DNA of 64,000 nucleotides, taken from positions 1 to 64,000 of the forward strand of contig NAVB01000033.1 of assembly GCA_002179805.1 (NCBI GenBank), read 5' to 3'. The position numbers and the translations under genes were made by a program. Below, piece by piece: positions 1-11,273 of the stretch (the first letter of the stretch is position 1; every line of letters begins with the position of its first letter). This DNA comes from Acanthamoeba lenticulata. Taxonomy: Eukaryota > Discosea > Longamoebia > Acanthamoebidae. The notes beneath the pieces were generated by a model. That model made no database searches and had not been told where the DNA came from. It worked only from the letters and a program-made list of their open reading frames with translations.

Positions 1-43
1 TGGAAGTGCCACGCATGCCCAACACTCACGTCTTGAGTGTGTA

Positions 44-427
44 TCAAGCATCCCAGTTGAGGAGGTAATCCATAAAACGAATCAATAAAAAGGAGAAGGG
101 GTTCGTTCGAGCCGCTACCATCGCTTCACCTCGGGTATGGCGGCTTCCTTGTCCTTTAAGAAGATGCTGCCGAGCTGCATCATCTTTCCACAGGTTCAGG
201 CCCTTGCCCCAGCGCGCTGGGGGGGGAGGGGGTGTTCGGTGCGATAAGAAGGGAGAAGGGTCAAGGTAGAAAAAAAATTCAAAAGCTTGAAGCGCAGCCA
301 GCTGTCTTGCTCTGCCCTGTAGCGCAGCAGAAACGGACCGTTGCGGTATCCAAGACGGGAATCGGTGGTTAAGGTTCATCTTACTGGTGACCCTGCAGTA
401 GACAACTGCCAAGAGCGACCCGAACAT
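44..427 (-). CDS. uncharacterised small protein, two possible exons
   Basis: I do not recognise this protein. An open frame runs on the minus strand from an ATG at 427 to a TGA at 44-46. A plausible intron splits it: donor CCA/GTAAG near 369 and an acceptor after a long C-run near 219 keep the frame, so a spliced product of about 70-75 aa ending FMDYLLNWDA is possible. The unspliced reading gives 127 aa with an unlikely Phe- and Pro-rich middle that matches intron-like T- and C-runs. The last exon also has another frame open for about 20 codons, so even the frame is uncertain. No domain, signal or membrane span stands out. It may equally be the 3' end of a gene whose other exons I cannot see. 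Confidence 0.3.
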   Translation of the reverse strand: MFGSLLAVVYCRVTSKMNLNHRFPSWIPQRSVSAALQGRARQLAALQAFEFFFYLDPSPFLSHRTPPPPPARWGKGLNLWKDDAARQHLLKGQGSRHTRGEAMVAARTNPFSFLLIRFMDYLLNWDA

Positions 428-863
428 CGTTCCCGTCCATTGGTGCGTTATTTCGGGCTGAGATTACCATCGTGCCTGGTCATTCGTCTGTTGGTCTGAC
501 CAACCGTTTTGTTGCTTGGCGCATCAACCGCGGGCTTCCGGTTACTGCTGTACCGGACCCTAGACCTCACGCCGTAATTGTGTCCACGCACTCAAGACCA
601 AAGTGTTCGGTTTTGGCAGGGAAGACACTAGTTGGGCGTCTCCACGGCGACGTGCGGAAGGGCAAAAACAGAAGCTTTGGTCGAGGCAGCTTCTGCCCAC
701 AAGATTCGCAAGTCAGGGGGAGCTTCTTGGCGGCCAGCCGCTACACCCGCCCTTCTCCAGAACAGTAATCAGTCCACCATCCGACCGTCCCAAGCAGCCA
801 AACGACTTTCTCTTCCGGCGCAACATTTTCTGCGGCAATTAGCATTCACACCACACAATCACA
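428..863. other. intergenic, no gene seen
   Basis: Open frames of 80-100 codons occur here on the plus strand, but they overlap each other in three frames, lack splice-compatible partners and show no domain. This is most likely the divergent promoter region between the minus-strand gene at 44-427 and the v-SNARE gene that starts at 864. Confidence 0.5.
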
Positions 864-2448
864 ATGGGGAAGGACGATGCTTCCTGCATTATCCATTCTC
901 TGGTTGCCTATGAGGAGAAAATCTTGGCCTCTTGCTCTTCGCCTTTGAAGGAATCGGCCTACGATGCCCAGGTTTGTAGCGTCCTTTCCGAAAAGGTTTT
1001 GAAGAAGATATGCGCACGCATGCACAACCACAAGAAGACCTACATCACAGAAAAGTACGCGAATTGCTCCTGCGCGCCTGTTGCCGCTCGGCCGGCCTCA
1101 CCTCCTCCTCTCTTACTTCTGTAGGTACCATTTTCACTACATAATGGAGGACGGCCTTGTGTTCATGTGTGTGGCGCAAGCGGTTCATGGCCAGGTGCGC
1201 ATCTTTATTTTCGTCTTAGCCATTTAATTGATAGCATTAATCGCCTTCTTCTTTTTCTAACGTTTTTTCTTTCAATGCTGCAGCGATTGCCTTTTGGTTT
1301 CTTGAAGGATATTCGATCACAGTGGCACACCAAGTACCGGCTGCGCGAGGCGATGCAAGCCCGGCCCTACGACATGAACCAAACCTTTCAATCCATACTC
1401 AAGCAGAAAATGGTCTGTGGCACTGTTCTTTAATTCCTCTCGCTGTACTGCACCGCTTTTGGCTGACTTCACCTCTTTTTCTCTTGCTCGCTCAGCTCTA
1501 CTATTCGGACGACACAACTGACAAGCTGCGAGAGGTCATGGAAAAGGTGGAGGACGTGAAGGGCACCATGCTCAGCAATGTGGGTACGATTCCTCGAAAC
1601 ACCATTTTCCTCCTCGTCTGCTCGTCCAGTAGTCTGTTGGAGGACAAGATCTTGTCCTCCTCTTCTTCTTCTTGTCGTCTCGCGCGCCTCTTGTTCGAGC
1701 GCGTCCCTCTCTCCTCTGTCTGGGCCCCACGCCATCAATCACTGTTATTACCATCATAATCACCATATGCACGAACGGGCGATGGTGGTGATGGCATGAA
1801 TGGCACCACCAGACAAAATATTGGAGAGAGGAGACGCGCTGGAGCAGGTGGCGCGAAAGGCGAGGGAGATAGAAGAGGCGGGTGGGGACTTTCAAAAAGT
1901 CACCATCCCCTTCAAACGAAAAGCAATGTGTAAAAATCTCAAAGTGACAATCTGCCTCTGTTGTCTCTGTACGTACCGCTCACTCACATTCTCTTTTTTT
2001 CCCTCTTCTTCTGTCTTCTGTCTCTCTTCCCCCTACTCCCTTTCCGATTTCTTCATATAGAGGATGATGATGATGATGATAACTTGGAGATCTCTGCGGG
2101 CGGGAGGACCAAAATCTGCCTCAAAAGATTTGCAATTCTTTTCTGCGTCTGCTTCTGCTGTGCGCCCGCCCCCTCCTCCTTGCTCCTCCTTGCTCTTTAT
2201 TAATCTGCCCCTCCCTTCATCTAAATCCTCCTCCCTCGTCATCATCATCATCATCCTACCTTCATTCTCTCTTCTCCTCCTTCTTCGTATGTGCTGACTC
2301 GTAATTCGATGGTTGGGCTTTCCATCTCTGTTGTGGCACCTTTGCAGGCAGCATTTTCATCCTGGGCGCGCTCTACGTTGCCGGCGTGTTCGTCTGCGGT
2401 GGCTGGACGCTACAAAAATGTACAAATGCGATCTGGAACGCGTTCTAG
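864..2448 (+). CDS. VAMP7-like longin v-SNARE (synaptobrevin family)
   Basis: A vesicle R-SNARE that would drive endosome/lysosome or plasma-membrane fusion. Six exons join in frame: 864-1054, 1125-1194, 1284-1412, 1496-1583, 1813-1968 and 2348-2448, giving 244 aa (VAMP7 is about 220). Residues 1-120 form a longin domain (opening MGKDDASCIIHSLVAYEEKI, later EDGLVFMCVAQ and LPFGFLKDIRSQW). Residues about 140-200 form the SNARE helix, with DKLREVMEKVEDVKGTM and DKILERGDALEQV. The C-terminus holds one hydrophobic anchor (VTICLCCLC/SIFILGALYVAG) and a short tail. The zero-layer Arg expected of R-SNAREs falls near the exon 4/5 join (ILERGD region), but I did not align it exactly. All introns are GT-AG. 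The intron before the last exon falls inside the membrane anchor. The family assignment is confident; the exact subfamily (VAMP7 or plant VAMP72-like) is inferred. Confidence 0.85.
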
Positions 2449-2652
2449 GCCTCCACGGGCAGCTGCACCAAGAGAGCAGAGCCAGCGAGAGAAGGCGGGC
2501 GAAGGAGGAGGAGGAGAGACTTGTAGAGAGAGCCAGGCGGAGCCGGATGTCAGCGAGCAGCACGGGTCGTGCTGCTCACGGGTTTGTACCATCTTCTTAA
2601 AAATACCAAACAAACAGACAAAATACCACAACAAGAACCGCTGTTCTTCGCG

Positions 2653-4698
2653 TCATCGCACGCCCCGCACGCGCCACACAAGAAGAGCGGCCAGCAGGAA
2701 GTAGCCGATGCCGATGGCGTAAATCACCACGTAGCCGAGCCGCTCGCCGTCCGTGAGGTGCCTGTCCCGCCACAATGGTCAGAAAGCGTTTCTTCCAGTA
2801 GAGCAATACAAGTCCCTGGCGTACTGCTTGAAATAATCGAGCAGGAACCCGTTCACGGAGGTCGCCAGGATCTGTGCAAGGTTGGTGTTGTTGCTCATCA
2901 TGCCCATGTCCTTGGCATTACTTACTCCCTCATTCTTCTCGTTCTTGGACAACACGCACGAGTTGAGCGCCATCTGCGCCGACGTAGCGAGACCAGTCCC
3001 ACAGCCCGCAATAAATGCTGCATGTGCGTGGCGGCGACAGTGAGCGAGGAACGCCAAAGCAGAGCGAAACCGAACAAAACGTGCCCCACTGCGACCAACG
3101 TACCTCCGACGAGGGTGACCTCGTAAATGGTCGAAGAGGCGATCACGCCGACGCCCAGCGCCACGATCAAGGCACCGAGCGCGTCGGTGAGACGGTAGCC
3201 AAACCAGCCGTCGATCAGCTTCCCCGACAGGAGGCTGCACATGAGAGTGCCCACCACGTTGAAGCCCGTGTACACCGACATCGCTGGAGTGGCACACCAT
3301 ATCCTCCTGTTAATTCCACATCATGACCGCGCACCAGACATCGAGGGCTCGTTACCCGACTCTGGGTTTTGGATCTCCACGATGTTGAAGATGTGGTACG
3401 GCTTGGTGAAGGCGTCCTGTGAGGGGTGTATCGAGCGTGAGTGAGGCTCAGCGCGGGCTCAGCTTGCAAGCGGGCGTCCAATAGACGTACGGCATAATAA
3501 AATTGCATAAAGTTGGAGAGGGTGTAGGCGCCGGTCCAGAAGAAGCCGGTCGAGAGCCAGGCCCACATGAAATCACGCATGAAGAAGGGCGCAATGTAGC
3601 TGTAGCAGTACTTGCCCACGGCCAACAGGACGGCCCGCACGACGCGTCCCGCCGTCCACGGCCGCTTTTTCTCTCGGCGGAAGTTCCCGCTGCTGTTGAT
3701 GCTGGTCTCGTCGGTCTGGAGGCTGCCCACCGGGGCGCCGGACGAGGCCACGGTCGAATCGGGCGAGAACACGAGCAAAATGGCGACGCCCACCAGTATC
3801 ACGCCGGAGATGACATACGAACACATCTCGTAGCTCGTCCTGCGAGTGCTGCGGCGTTAAGAAAGGACATGGGGCGGCGGGAGGATGGACACGTACGAGG
3901 CCAGGAGGAAGCCCATCGACACGCCGCCCGAAAAGCCGCCCAGGGAGTAGAACAGCATTGCCCAGCCCGAGGCCATGCCCCGCTGGTGGAGGGGAACGTT
4001 GTCAGGCAGCAGCGAGAAGTAGGCCGGGAGGCCCGAGTTGGCCCCTGCAAGGAGACGCATGGCGTGAGAGGCCAGCCGAGGGAGGTGGGTGTTTCGAAAC
4101 ACGTACCGATGCCGACCAGGAGGTAGGCGGCAACGAGATCCAGCAGGCCGGTGGTGTGCGGCAGCCATAGAAGGCCACCGCACGCCAGAATGGCACTGAG
4201 CAAAATGTAGGGCTTCCGCTTGCCCTGCACAGGACGTGTCACGAGCAGCTGGGTTGGTCAAAGGACGGGCTATTGACGTACAAAGGGCCCCCGGGTGTGG
4301 TCAGAGAGCATGCCCACGAAAGGCACGATGAGCGTATTGGCACCCGCAGCGGAGGACATCAGAATACCCTCCACGCTGAAATAAATAAATAAAAATTAAA
4401 ATTTCAAAAAAAGAATGATGAAAGATGAACCGAGGGAGATAGCAACTCATTTCTCCACGCACCTGCCCTTCTGGCTGGCGGAGATGCTGGCAGCCTTAGC
4501 AGGCACAATAATGGTATAGACAGAGCTGAAGAAGAACAGGAGGCTGAACCAATAGCAACCCAAAGCCATCAGTTTGAACTGGGAGAGCGAAGGCTGTGGA
4601 AGGGAGGGGGTCTCACTTGCTGTGTCCTCATCTTCCGACACCAGCAAGGCGCGCTCATCCTCACTTGCAGCGCAACCTTGCGGCTGGATTGAGCGCAT
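2653..4698 (-). CDS. major facilitator superfamily transporter, 12 spans
   Basis: A polytopic membrane transporter read from ATG 4698 to TGA 2653-2655 through about eight exons. The N-terminal tail is acidic (VSEDEDTASE) and the first span follows (KLMALGCYWFSLLFFFSSVY). The loop GMLSDHTRGP followed after an intron by GKRKPYILLSAI is the classical MFS loop 2-3 signature (G-x3-D-x-xGRRR-like). Later spans include LLDLVAAYLLVGIG, GWAMLFYSLGGFSGG, SYVISGVILVGVAILLVF, MSVYTGFNVVGTLMCSLL and a last one, YVVIYAIGIGYFLLAALLVW, just before the basic end RVRGVR. The layout resembles the sugar or glycoside-cation symporter branch, but substrate cannot be read from sequence alone. A hydrophilic central loop around DETSINSSGNFRREKKRP separates the two halves. 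The 3' end faces the v-SNARE gene, about 200 bases away. Confidence 0.75.
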
Positions 4699-4780
4699 CT
4701 ACCAGATTTAAAAAAGAAAATAACTAGTATTCTCATCCGATACATAAATGTATTTTTTGGAATGTGTAAACGAAAAAGGT

Positions 4781-4788
4781 AAAAAAAA
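4781..4788 (-). terminator. Pol III terminator of tRNA-Ala copy 1
   Basis: A run of eight A on the plus strand (T8 on the tRNA strand) starts two bases after the tRNA 3' end. This is a standard RNA polymerase III stop. Confidence 0.8.
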
Positions 4789-4789
4789 T

Positions 4790-4862
4790 TGGAGGAGAAG
4801 GGTATCGATCCCTTTACCTCTCGCATGCTAAGCGAGCGCTCTACCATCTGAGCTACACCCCC
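4790..4862 (-). tRNA. tRNA-Ala (AGC), copy 1
   Basis: The 73-nt sequence folds as a cloverleaf: D stem GCTC/GAGC, anticodon stem CTCGC/GCGAG with loop TTAGCAT (anticodon AGC), T stem AAGGG/CCCTT, discriminator A. The acceptor stem carries G3:U70, the established identity pair for alanyl-tRNA synthetase. Oddities: position 6/67 is a U-U mismatch, and the T loop reads ATCGATA instead of TTCGAxx, so the B box is GGATCGATACC rather than GGTTCGANNCC. There is no intron. It is identical over all 73 nt to the copy at 8094-8166 on the other strand, and part of the flanks is shared too. Confidence 0.93.
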
Positions 4863-5033
4863 ATTGCTTCCTGCTTAGGAACACAAGTCTTGTTTTGCAC
4901 TACTCCGCGAAAACTATCGAGATAAAAATAAAAACCACACTAACGGCCATTTGGCTGCACAACAGGACGGGGGAACAGGGTCAGGGCGTGGGAACAGCTA
5001 CTTCAACGCAATCGGGACGAGCAATACATTTGG

Positions 5034-7960
5034 TCAGCTTCCATCTTGGTCGTGAAATTCTTCGGGCTGGGCTTGCTCCTCTGCTTGCGTCCCTTCATGG
5101 TCCTGGGCTAAAGGCTGAGGGGCAGTGGGTGGGAAGCCCTGCTCGCGCAGGAAGGTTTCCCAGACGGCGAGTACATCAGCGCTGCTGTACACAGTAACGA
5201 TTGGGTGGGCACCAGTGCCGTCATATCTACGGCACAGGCGAGGATCAGCCCCTCCTGCACAAGAGCGCACACCACAGCAGCAGGTCGTGAGCAACCGCGC
5301 GCCCGCCAATCATCTGTGCATGTGTGGGCAATGGTGTACTCTTGATCAACTCGAGAACCAGCCGCTTCAGCCGCTCGGCATGCCTGAAGTTCCATGGTGT
5401 TACCGTTATGACCGCGTGGAGGAGGAACGTGGCACCATGTTGGTCCCGTTCGTTGATGTCTGCTCCGTGCGCCAGCTGTCGCACACCACAACAAGAGAGA
5501 GAGAGAGAGACCACCACGCGCACGTCGTCAGCCCAGCCCGCACCGGCCAAGTATGCACGCAACTCGCACCAACAGATCAACGGCTTTCAAGTCGTCTTCC
5601 GCCAGATCCAAGAAGAACAAGGCGGACAAACGATGTCCTAGCATGGGAATCCATGAGGACACATGGGCGCCCCTCTGTGGTGCACACAAGCAAGAGATTA
5701 TATCATCAACCACATGCATGTCACCCTGGTCGAGCTCGTCACAGGTCACATCCGAGGGAGGGAGGGAGCTTGTGTACCTCCAGAAGGAGCTTAATGGTCG
5801 TCCACCAGCATCCGTTACTGTTAGGAGAATAGAGACGGCGCCGTCTCAGTGCCTCAAGGAGGGGCGACGGGCTGCCCTCAGGCCCGTTCGGGTCAATTCC
5901 TGGTCACAGTGGTTCGGTCGTTGTTGTTCTCCTCCCTCAACAAGAAGAAGAGAAGGGGGAGGGGTAGAGGAGCGCTGACCTCGGTCCAGCAACAGTTTCA
6001 CAACTTGCTCATCCCTTGCTCGGGCGGCGGCTTGGAGCATCGGCCCGCTCACGTCTGTTCTCGTGATCTCACACCCTGTCAGTAGATGGTGCTGGTGCTA
6101 GAGGGGCGGGGGTGTGGTTGAGCGCACGACCTGGTTCGAGCCAGTTGACGCCACGCTCCGCCAGTAAGTCGAGTAGCTCGACCAAGACATCGACCGGGCA
6201 GCTTCCGTCGCACAATCGTGCCAACCACTGCCGTCGTCACACACACAAAAGCTGTTGGGCACGTCGCATGCGTTTGAAGAAAAAGAAAGGCAGAATGACG
6301 AACCGGGATCACCTCCTTGGGGACGACATCGACGCCTGCCGCGATCAGAGTCCGGAATATCTCCAAGTCCTCGTGCCTGGTGAACGCCTGTGCCATCCAC
6401 ACGTGTGGATGTTGAATGAGGCCTCAGAGCGCATGGGCTGGAACAGTCTGAAAGAAAGACAGAGCGCAGCGGGACAGCACCTGGAGGGCGTAGTGCAGGA
6501 CGCCCTTGTCGGCCGAGTCGACGTCCTGCGGATTAGCGCCGAGCCCGAGCAGCAGGCGGATAAAGGCCAGGCTCTTGTTGCGCGAGCGCAACGCCAAGTG
6601 GAGCGGCGTGCGGCCGTCGGTGCCGGCCAGGTTGATGGACACGCCAAACTCGAGGAAAAGTTTGACGAGATCCTCGTTTTGCTGCTCCGCGGCCACGTGC
6701 AAGGGCGACGTGATCACCTTGTGCGAGTTGGCCTGAGCAGGGGAGAAAGTGAACTGGGCGCCGCGCTCGAGGAGCAGCTGCACGGTCGCCCTGCGGTTGT
6801 TCAGCGTGGCCAGTCGCAGCGGCCACTGCTTCTGTTGGCTCAACGCGTTGATGTCTGTGTGTGCGTGAGGTCGTGTGCGCGCGAGTGGCCCACAGCCTAA
6901 CGAGGGCAGGTTGTCGTACCGGCACCGTGTTGGAGGAGCAGGGCGACCATGGCCGTGTGGTCGTTCTCGGCGGCGTCGTGGAGAACTGTCTGGCCCCTGC
7001 GCGCGTCGACAGCGTTGATCAGCGCGAGCGCCTGTTCGCGCCCACCCACTCGCTCGAGCAACAATTCCATGATCTGCGCCAACACACGTGAGAGCAGGCC
7101 TTTGGCGATAACAACCAAGAACAATCATCGTGCGTGCGCCGACCTTGACGTGGCCGCCAGCAGCGACCTGGAAGGCCAGCGGTCGGTTGCCTTTGCTCTT
7201 GCCGTATCGCCACCTTTGAGACTCGAGCAGGCGGGTGAAATCGCTGCCGCCGGCGCCGTGCCGCAGCAGGACCTCGACAACGTCGAGGAAGCCCTTGGTC
7301 GCGGCCAAGCCCACGGGCGTATGGCCGCGCATGTCGGTTGCGTTGACGTTAGCACCGGCGAGGGCGAGCACCTCGACCGTGCAGACGCTGCCGGCTGAGG
7401 CCGCAAGGTGCATCGGGGACTTGCCCTTGGGCTCCTCATCGCCCTCAGGTTGGTCAGAGCGCTGTGGCGGCTTGCCATTAAGCAGATCGAGGGTCACATT
7501 GGCTCCTTCAACCCGCAGCAGCTCTTCCAGGACCCGATCGTGTCCACAGGCCGCGCACCACTTTATGAGCTCGAACAGCTGGGCCTTGGGATCGGCCGAC
7601 GGCGCCTGCAGCCGTCGCAGGGAAAGCGTGGCCTTCACGCACCGGTCACGCCAGCCATCTGCGCCAGCATATCAACCGAGGTAAATTGAATTAATAAATA
7701 ATAAACATAATAAGTAATAATTAATCTGACGCACCTTTGGTGTTGGGGGAGGGCTGACGGGAGAAGTGGTGCCGGTAGACAGCCTCCCATACGTGCGGTG
7801 ACTGGCAAACTTCGCGCCACGCGCAGCACACAACTTCAGCGCGAGCCACGCTGGTCGGGTCGGCGAAGCCCATGATGTGCTGCATAACCTCTAAGGGTAA
7901 GAGCCCATGAATAAGGCCAGCGTCCACGTCGTCCCAGTCCTCTACGTGTCCGTCAGCCAT
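5034..7960 (-). CDS. F-box protein with ankyrin repeats
   Basis: A probable substrate adaptor of an SCF-type ubiquitin ligase. The start is the ATG at 7958-7960 (MADGHVEDWDDVDAG) and the stop is at 5034-5036. The first exon encodes an F-box (GLLPLEVMQHIMGFADP, then ARAEVVCCAWREV and VWEAVYRHHF). Many ankyrin repeats follow through several exons, for example KSPMHLAASAGSVCTVEVLA, GHTPVGLAATKGFLDVVEVL, TVLHDAAENDHTAMVALLLQ, SPLHVAAEQQNEDLVKLFLE and TPLHLALRSRNKSLAFIRLL. The last exon has no repeat and ends in a Gln/Glu-rich tail after YSSADVLAVWETFLREQG. The gene lies exactly between two inverted tRNA-Ala genes. A second gene with the same domain types but reversed order is at 62285-63971. Exon boundaries between 5100 and 6500 were not all fixed. 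Confidence 0.75.
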
Positions 7961-8093
7961 GGAGTTGCGGCTTCTTATGAAGGAACGAGAGCGAAGACGA
8001 AAGAATGATAGGCATGAAAATAAAAAGATGAGAAACTTGGTGATAGAAGCAATTGAGTAGATTCTAGACTTGTGTTCTTGATGGGGAAGCAAT

Positions 8094-8166
8094 GGGGGTG
8101 TAGCTCAGATGGTAGAGCGCTCGCTTAGCATGCGAGAGGTAAAGGGATCGATACCCTTCTCCTCCA
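8094..8166 (+). tRNA. tRNA-Ala (AGC), copy 2
   Basis: Identical in all 73 nt to the minus-strand copy at 4790-4862, including the G3:U70 pair, the U6-U67 mismatch and the unusual T loop ATCGATA. The upstream flank (GACTTGTGTTC..., GGAAGCAAT) and the T-run with TACC downstream are also shared, so the duplicated unit is longer than the gene. Confidence 0.93.
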
Positions 8167-8167
8167 A

Positions 8168-8174
8168 TTTTTTT
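8168..8174 (+). terminator. Pol III terminator of tRNA-Ala copy 2
   Basis: T7 run starting two bases after the tRNA discriminator base. Confidence 0.8.
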
Positions 8175-8235
8175 ACCTACACAATTTATATTCGCCGTTT
8201 TTCGTCTTTGCATTGCCGTAGTTGATGGAGTGCTA

Positions 8236-10433
8236 ATGCAACGCAAAAGCATCCCTTGGGCCGAAGGCACTTCTCTTGACGAGGAAACAGGGCTTTTTGA
8301 CGATGAGCTTGTGGGGGACGCAAACACTGGCATTGCTCTTTCGCTCAGCCGCTCGCGAACGCGCAAATCACTGGTGCTCTCCCTTTGTTTGAGCTCCCTT
8401 CTCGCCACCAACCCGCCAACTCATACTCTTGCATGCCAGAGAGGAGCAAGAGAGCGCATTGCCTACCTCTCCCTCCCGGTGACTCTACTGCAGCAGGCTT
8501 CCCCCGCGTTCGTGTGTCTTCTGGTACAACCGCTGTGGTGACCTTCAGCCATCCACCCACCAGGTTGTCCTTTGTGGTGCCAATGATGATGAAGCTGGCT
8601 TGTGCGCACCTGGCGCGCGCAGGCTGTCTGGGTCATGACGCTCGTGTGGGGCGAGTTCCTCGTTTTCCAGCTATCCTTCCTGGCCTGCCGCTGGCCCACG
8701 GCAGCAGCTCCCTCGGCATCTGAGGTGCCCACCAGTTCCTTCTTTGTTCCTCTCCTCTGGAGATGCTCTTCACAATCCAATCTTTTTAACCCTTCCTCAC
8801 CAGGTTCACCATGTGGCCCTGATAGCCGACCCCCAGCTGACCGACCGCCACTCCTACAGCTTCACCCGCCAGGGCGGTCTGCTGGCCGACGTCGTGCAGT
8901 TCTACTCGGACCTCTACATGCGGCGAAACTTTGGCCTGCTCCAGCGACACCTCGCGCCCGCCCATATCTTCGTGCTGGGCGACCTCCTCGACTCGGCCAA
9001 GTGGTACCTGACCCTCTCTCTCTCTCTCTCTCTCTCGTGTATGTACAAACGACTGGCCTTATTCTTGGCGCCCGATACGCGCAGGCTCGACGACGACGAG
9101 TTTGAGCGCGAGGTGAACCGCTACGCGCGGGTGTTCCACGCCTTAGAAACGGCCGACCCGATGGTGTCGGGGACCGTGCCACGGCTGCACGTCATGCCGG
9201 GCAACCACGACATGGGCTTCCGGATCAAGTCCGTGCCGGCGCTCACTGCGCGATACGAGCGCGTCTTCGGGCCGCTCAACCAGCGCGTGCGCGTCGGGCG
9301 CTTCGAGTTTGTGATGCTCTCGTCGGCCTCGCTCGAGATGGAGACCTGGGACCCTCAAGCCTACGCCCGCACCGCAGCTTTCCTGCGCGACGTCAATGCC
9401 TGTGCGTCTTCCTCGCTGCCGACATTGTCGTCTTCATCATCGTCGTCGTCATCGTCATCGCTCTTCTCGTCCTCCTAAGAATTCGTGTTATGCAGCGTCT
9501 GGCGGGCAGCCGCGAGTGCTACTGACGCACGTCCCGCTGTGGCGCCCGCAGAGCGCAACGTGCGGGCCGCTGCGGACCAACTCGCGTCAGATTCCCGACT
9601 GCCGCGGCTTCTCCTACAAGTGCCTCATTGATCGCGACCTCACCCACACCCTTCTCGACGCCGTCCGCCCGCTCTTTGTGTTCAGCGGCGACGACCACGA
9701 CCAGTGCGTGGTCCTCCACTCGTCGACCGAGCCCACCGGCTCCTTCTTTCCCAGCACTCGCGACGACGGCGGCATCGACAACTACGAGAGCAGCGTCTTT
9801 CATCAGTGGAACACGACCTTCTTCTTCGATGATCGCGTTGTCGTCGACGACACCGGCCGGCCGAGGTCGACATCGACATCGACGCTGACCTACTCGTCGG
9901 CGGTGGAGGGCGCCGCCCAGCGGCCCATCGTGGCGGCTCTGGAGCGGCGGACAAGCTCAAAGGCAGCAGCGGCGATGATGTCGACCGCGCGTCCGACCGT
10001 CGGCATCGCCGAGCAGACCGTGGGCACGTTCAGCTTTCTGCAGGGCAACACACGACCCTCGTTCGCCATGCTTGCGCTCCATTCGGGCCCTTGCACACCT
10101 GGCCACCACGAGCGCGGCGAGGATCATGACAGCGACAGCAAGGCAGAGGACCAGTGCGTACAGGACAGGCTCGAGGCTGACGTGTGCCTGCTGCCGCGCC
10201 AGCTCCTCATCTATGGCTGGTACGGCGTCCTGGCGCTGTTCTCGCTGGTGTGCCTCGTTGGCTTCCACCTCTGCAACGGAGGGCAGCAGCGCTGCTGTGG
10301 CGCCACCGCGCGACATCACAGCAATGCGGCTATGCGGCTGGCGTCGACCAAGTGGCGCAGGTTGGCCTTCGAGTTCGTCAGCCTGTTGGCCGTCTGCCTT
10401 GCGCTGCATCTGCTCTTTGTTGTGCTGTTTTGA
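8236..10433 (+). CDS. PGAP5/Cdc1/Ted1-like metallophosphoesterase, membrane bound
   Basis: A predicted ER/Golgi calcineurin-like phosphoesterase. The characterised family members (PGAP5, Ted1) remove side-chain ethanolamine phosphate from GPI anchors. Five exons join in frame: 8236-8373, 8623-8724, 8804-9003, 9085-9401 and 9496-10433, giving 564 aa. Exon 2 supplies an N-terminal signal anchor (VWVMTLVWGEFLVFQLSFLA). The metal-binding blocks follow in order: LIADPQLTD, LGDLLDSAKW, MPGNHDMGF, LLTHVPLWR and FSGDDHDQC. The C-terminus has two hydrophobic spans (YGVLALFSLVCLVGFHLC and FVSLLAVCLALHLLFVVLF), matching the family's membrane topology. The long Ser/Thr/Ala-rich stretch before them (about 9850-10030) is likely a flexible insert. 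The start codon is inferred from phase agreement; an upstream GTG in the same frame was rejected. Activity on GPI is inferred from the family only. Confidence 0.8.
9014..9036. repeat. (TC)n microsatellite in intron
   Basis: About eleven TC units inside intron 3 of the metallophosphoesterase gene. They serve as a long pyrimidine tract but leave the reading frame untouched once spliced. Confidence 0.9.
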
Positions 10434-10514
10434 ACTCTGTTGTGGTGTAAATATGATTCTCTTATGTTCATTTATGTTACAAGTAGTGAAGGTGCTTGAG
10501 GCGTTTCGCTTCGC

Positions 10515-11099
10515 TCAAAAGAGAAAACACATGAACTTGCGTGTGCGGGGCGTTAGCGTGTGCGCTGGCACGCCCTCCTGTCGTCTTCGAATCTCGCGAA
10601 CGACGTCGAAGAAGGCGGCCTCTACGTTGATGCGCAGCTTAGCAGATGACTCCAGGAACATACACCCAAATGATCGTGCGAGGTCTTCACCCTCCTGGGT
10701 CTCTACCTTGCGCGCTTCGTGGTCGCACTTGTTGCCCACCAAGATCATTGGCACGTCGTCCTTGCTACGCAGGATCTGATTTCTGAAGGTGGTGACCTCT
10801 TCAAACGTCGCACGCTCGAGGATGGAGTAGACAAGCAGATAGCCATCCCCATCTCGAAGGTAGAGGTCTCGTAGGGCGGAAAACCCTTCCTGGCCCGCAG
10901 TGTCGAGGATGTCGAGGTTGCACAAAATGGCATCAATCTCTACGATCTTTGTGTAGTGGTCTTCTATCGTTGGATCGTAATCTTCGCTCAGGTCCCAAGT
11001 CTGATGAACAAACTGGATGACGAGGCAGGACTTCCCCACGCCTCCCGCCCCCACCACAACCAGCTTGTAAGTGGAGACATGGCTCGGTGTTCGTGACAT
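10515..11099 (-). CDS. Ras-family small GTPase
   Basis: A single-exon 194-aa GTPase. All G boxes are visible: P-loop GAGGVGKS (residues about 17-24), the Ras-type effector loop YDPTIEDHY, switch [19 protein letters not shown] and ESSAK. The P-loop has Gly at the Ras G12-equivalent and switch II keeps Gln61-equivalent, so it should hydrolyse GTP. The C-terminus is CFLF, a CaaX box whose final Phe favours geranylgeranylation. The core is of the Ras/Rap group rather than Rho or Rab. The absence of introns is unusual among its intron-rich neighbours. A RasGEF gene ends 174 bases upstream on the same strand. Confidence 0.93.
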   Translation of the reverse strand: MSRTPSHVSTYKLVVVGAGGVGKSCLVIQFVHQTWDLSEDYDPTIEDHYTKIVEIDAILCNLDILDTAGQEGFSALRDLYLRDGDGYLLVYSILERATFEEVTTFRNQILRSKDDVPMILVGNKCDHEARKVETQEGEDLARSFGCMFLESSAKLRINVEAAFFDVVREIRRRQEGVPAHTLTPRTRKFMCFLF

Positions 11100-11273
11100 C
11101 TATCCTCCTCGAACTCGCAGGCCTGCTTTTCCAACGGTCGCTAACCCAAATAAAGAAAGCCGCCCGAAAATGGGTTGGATTCAACAGAACAGAAATCCGT
11201 TTGTTGTTTTGAATGCTGGCCAAGGTAAAACAACCCTGTGTGAGAACCAAAATTGGGAGAGAAGGGCGTGCAC

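Noticed and set aside
472..768. 98-codon open frame on plus strand
   Set aside because: It overlaps two other equal frames, has no domain and lies in a likely promoter.
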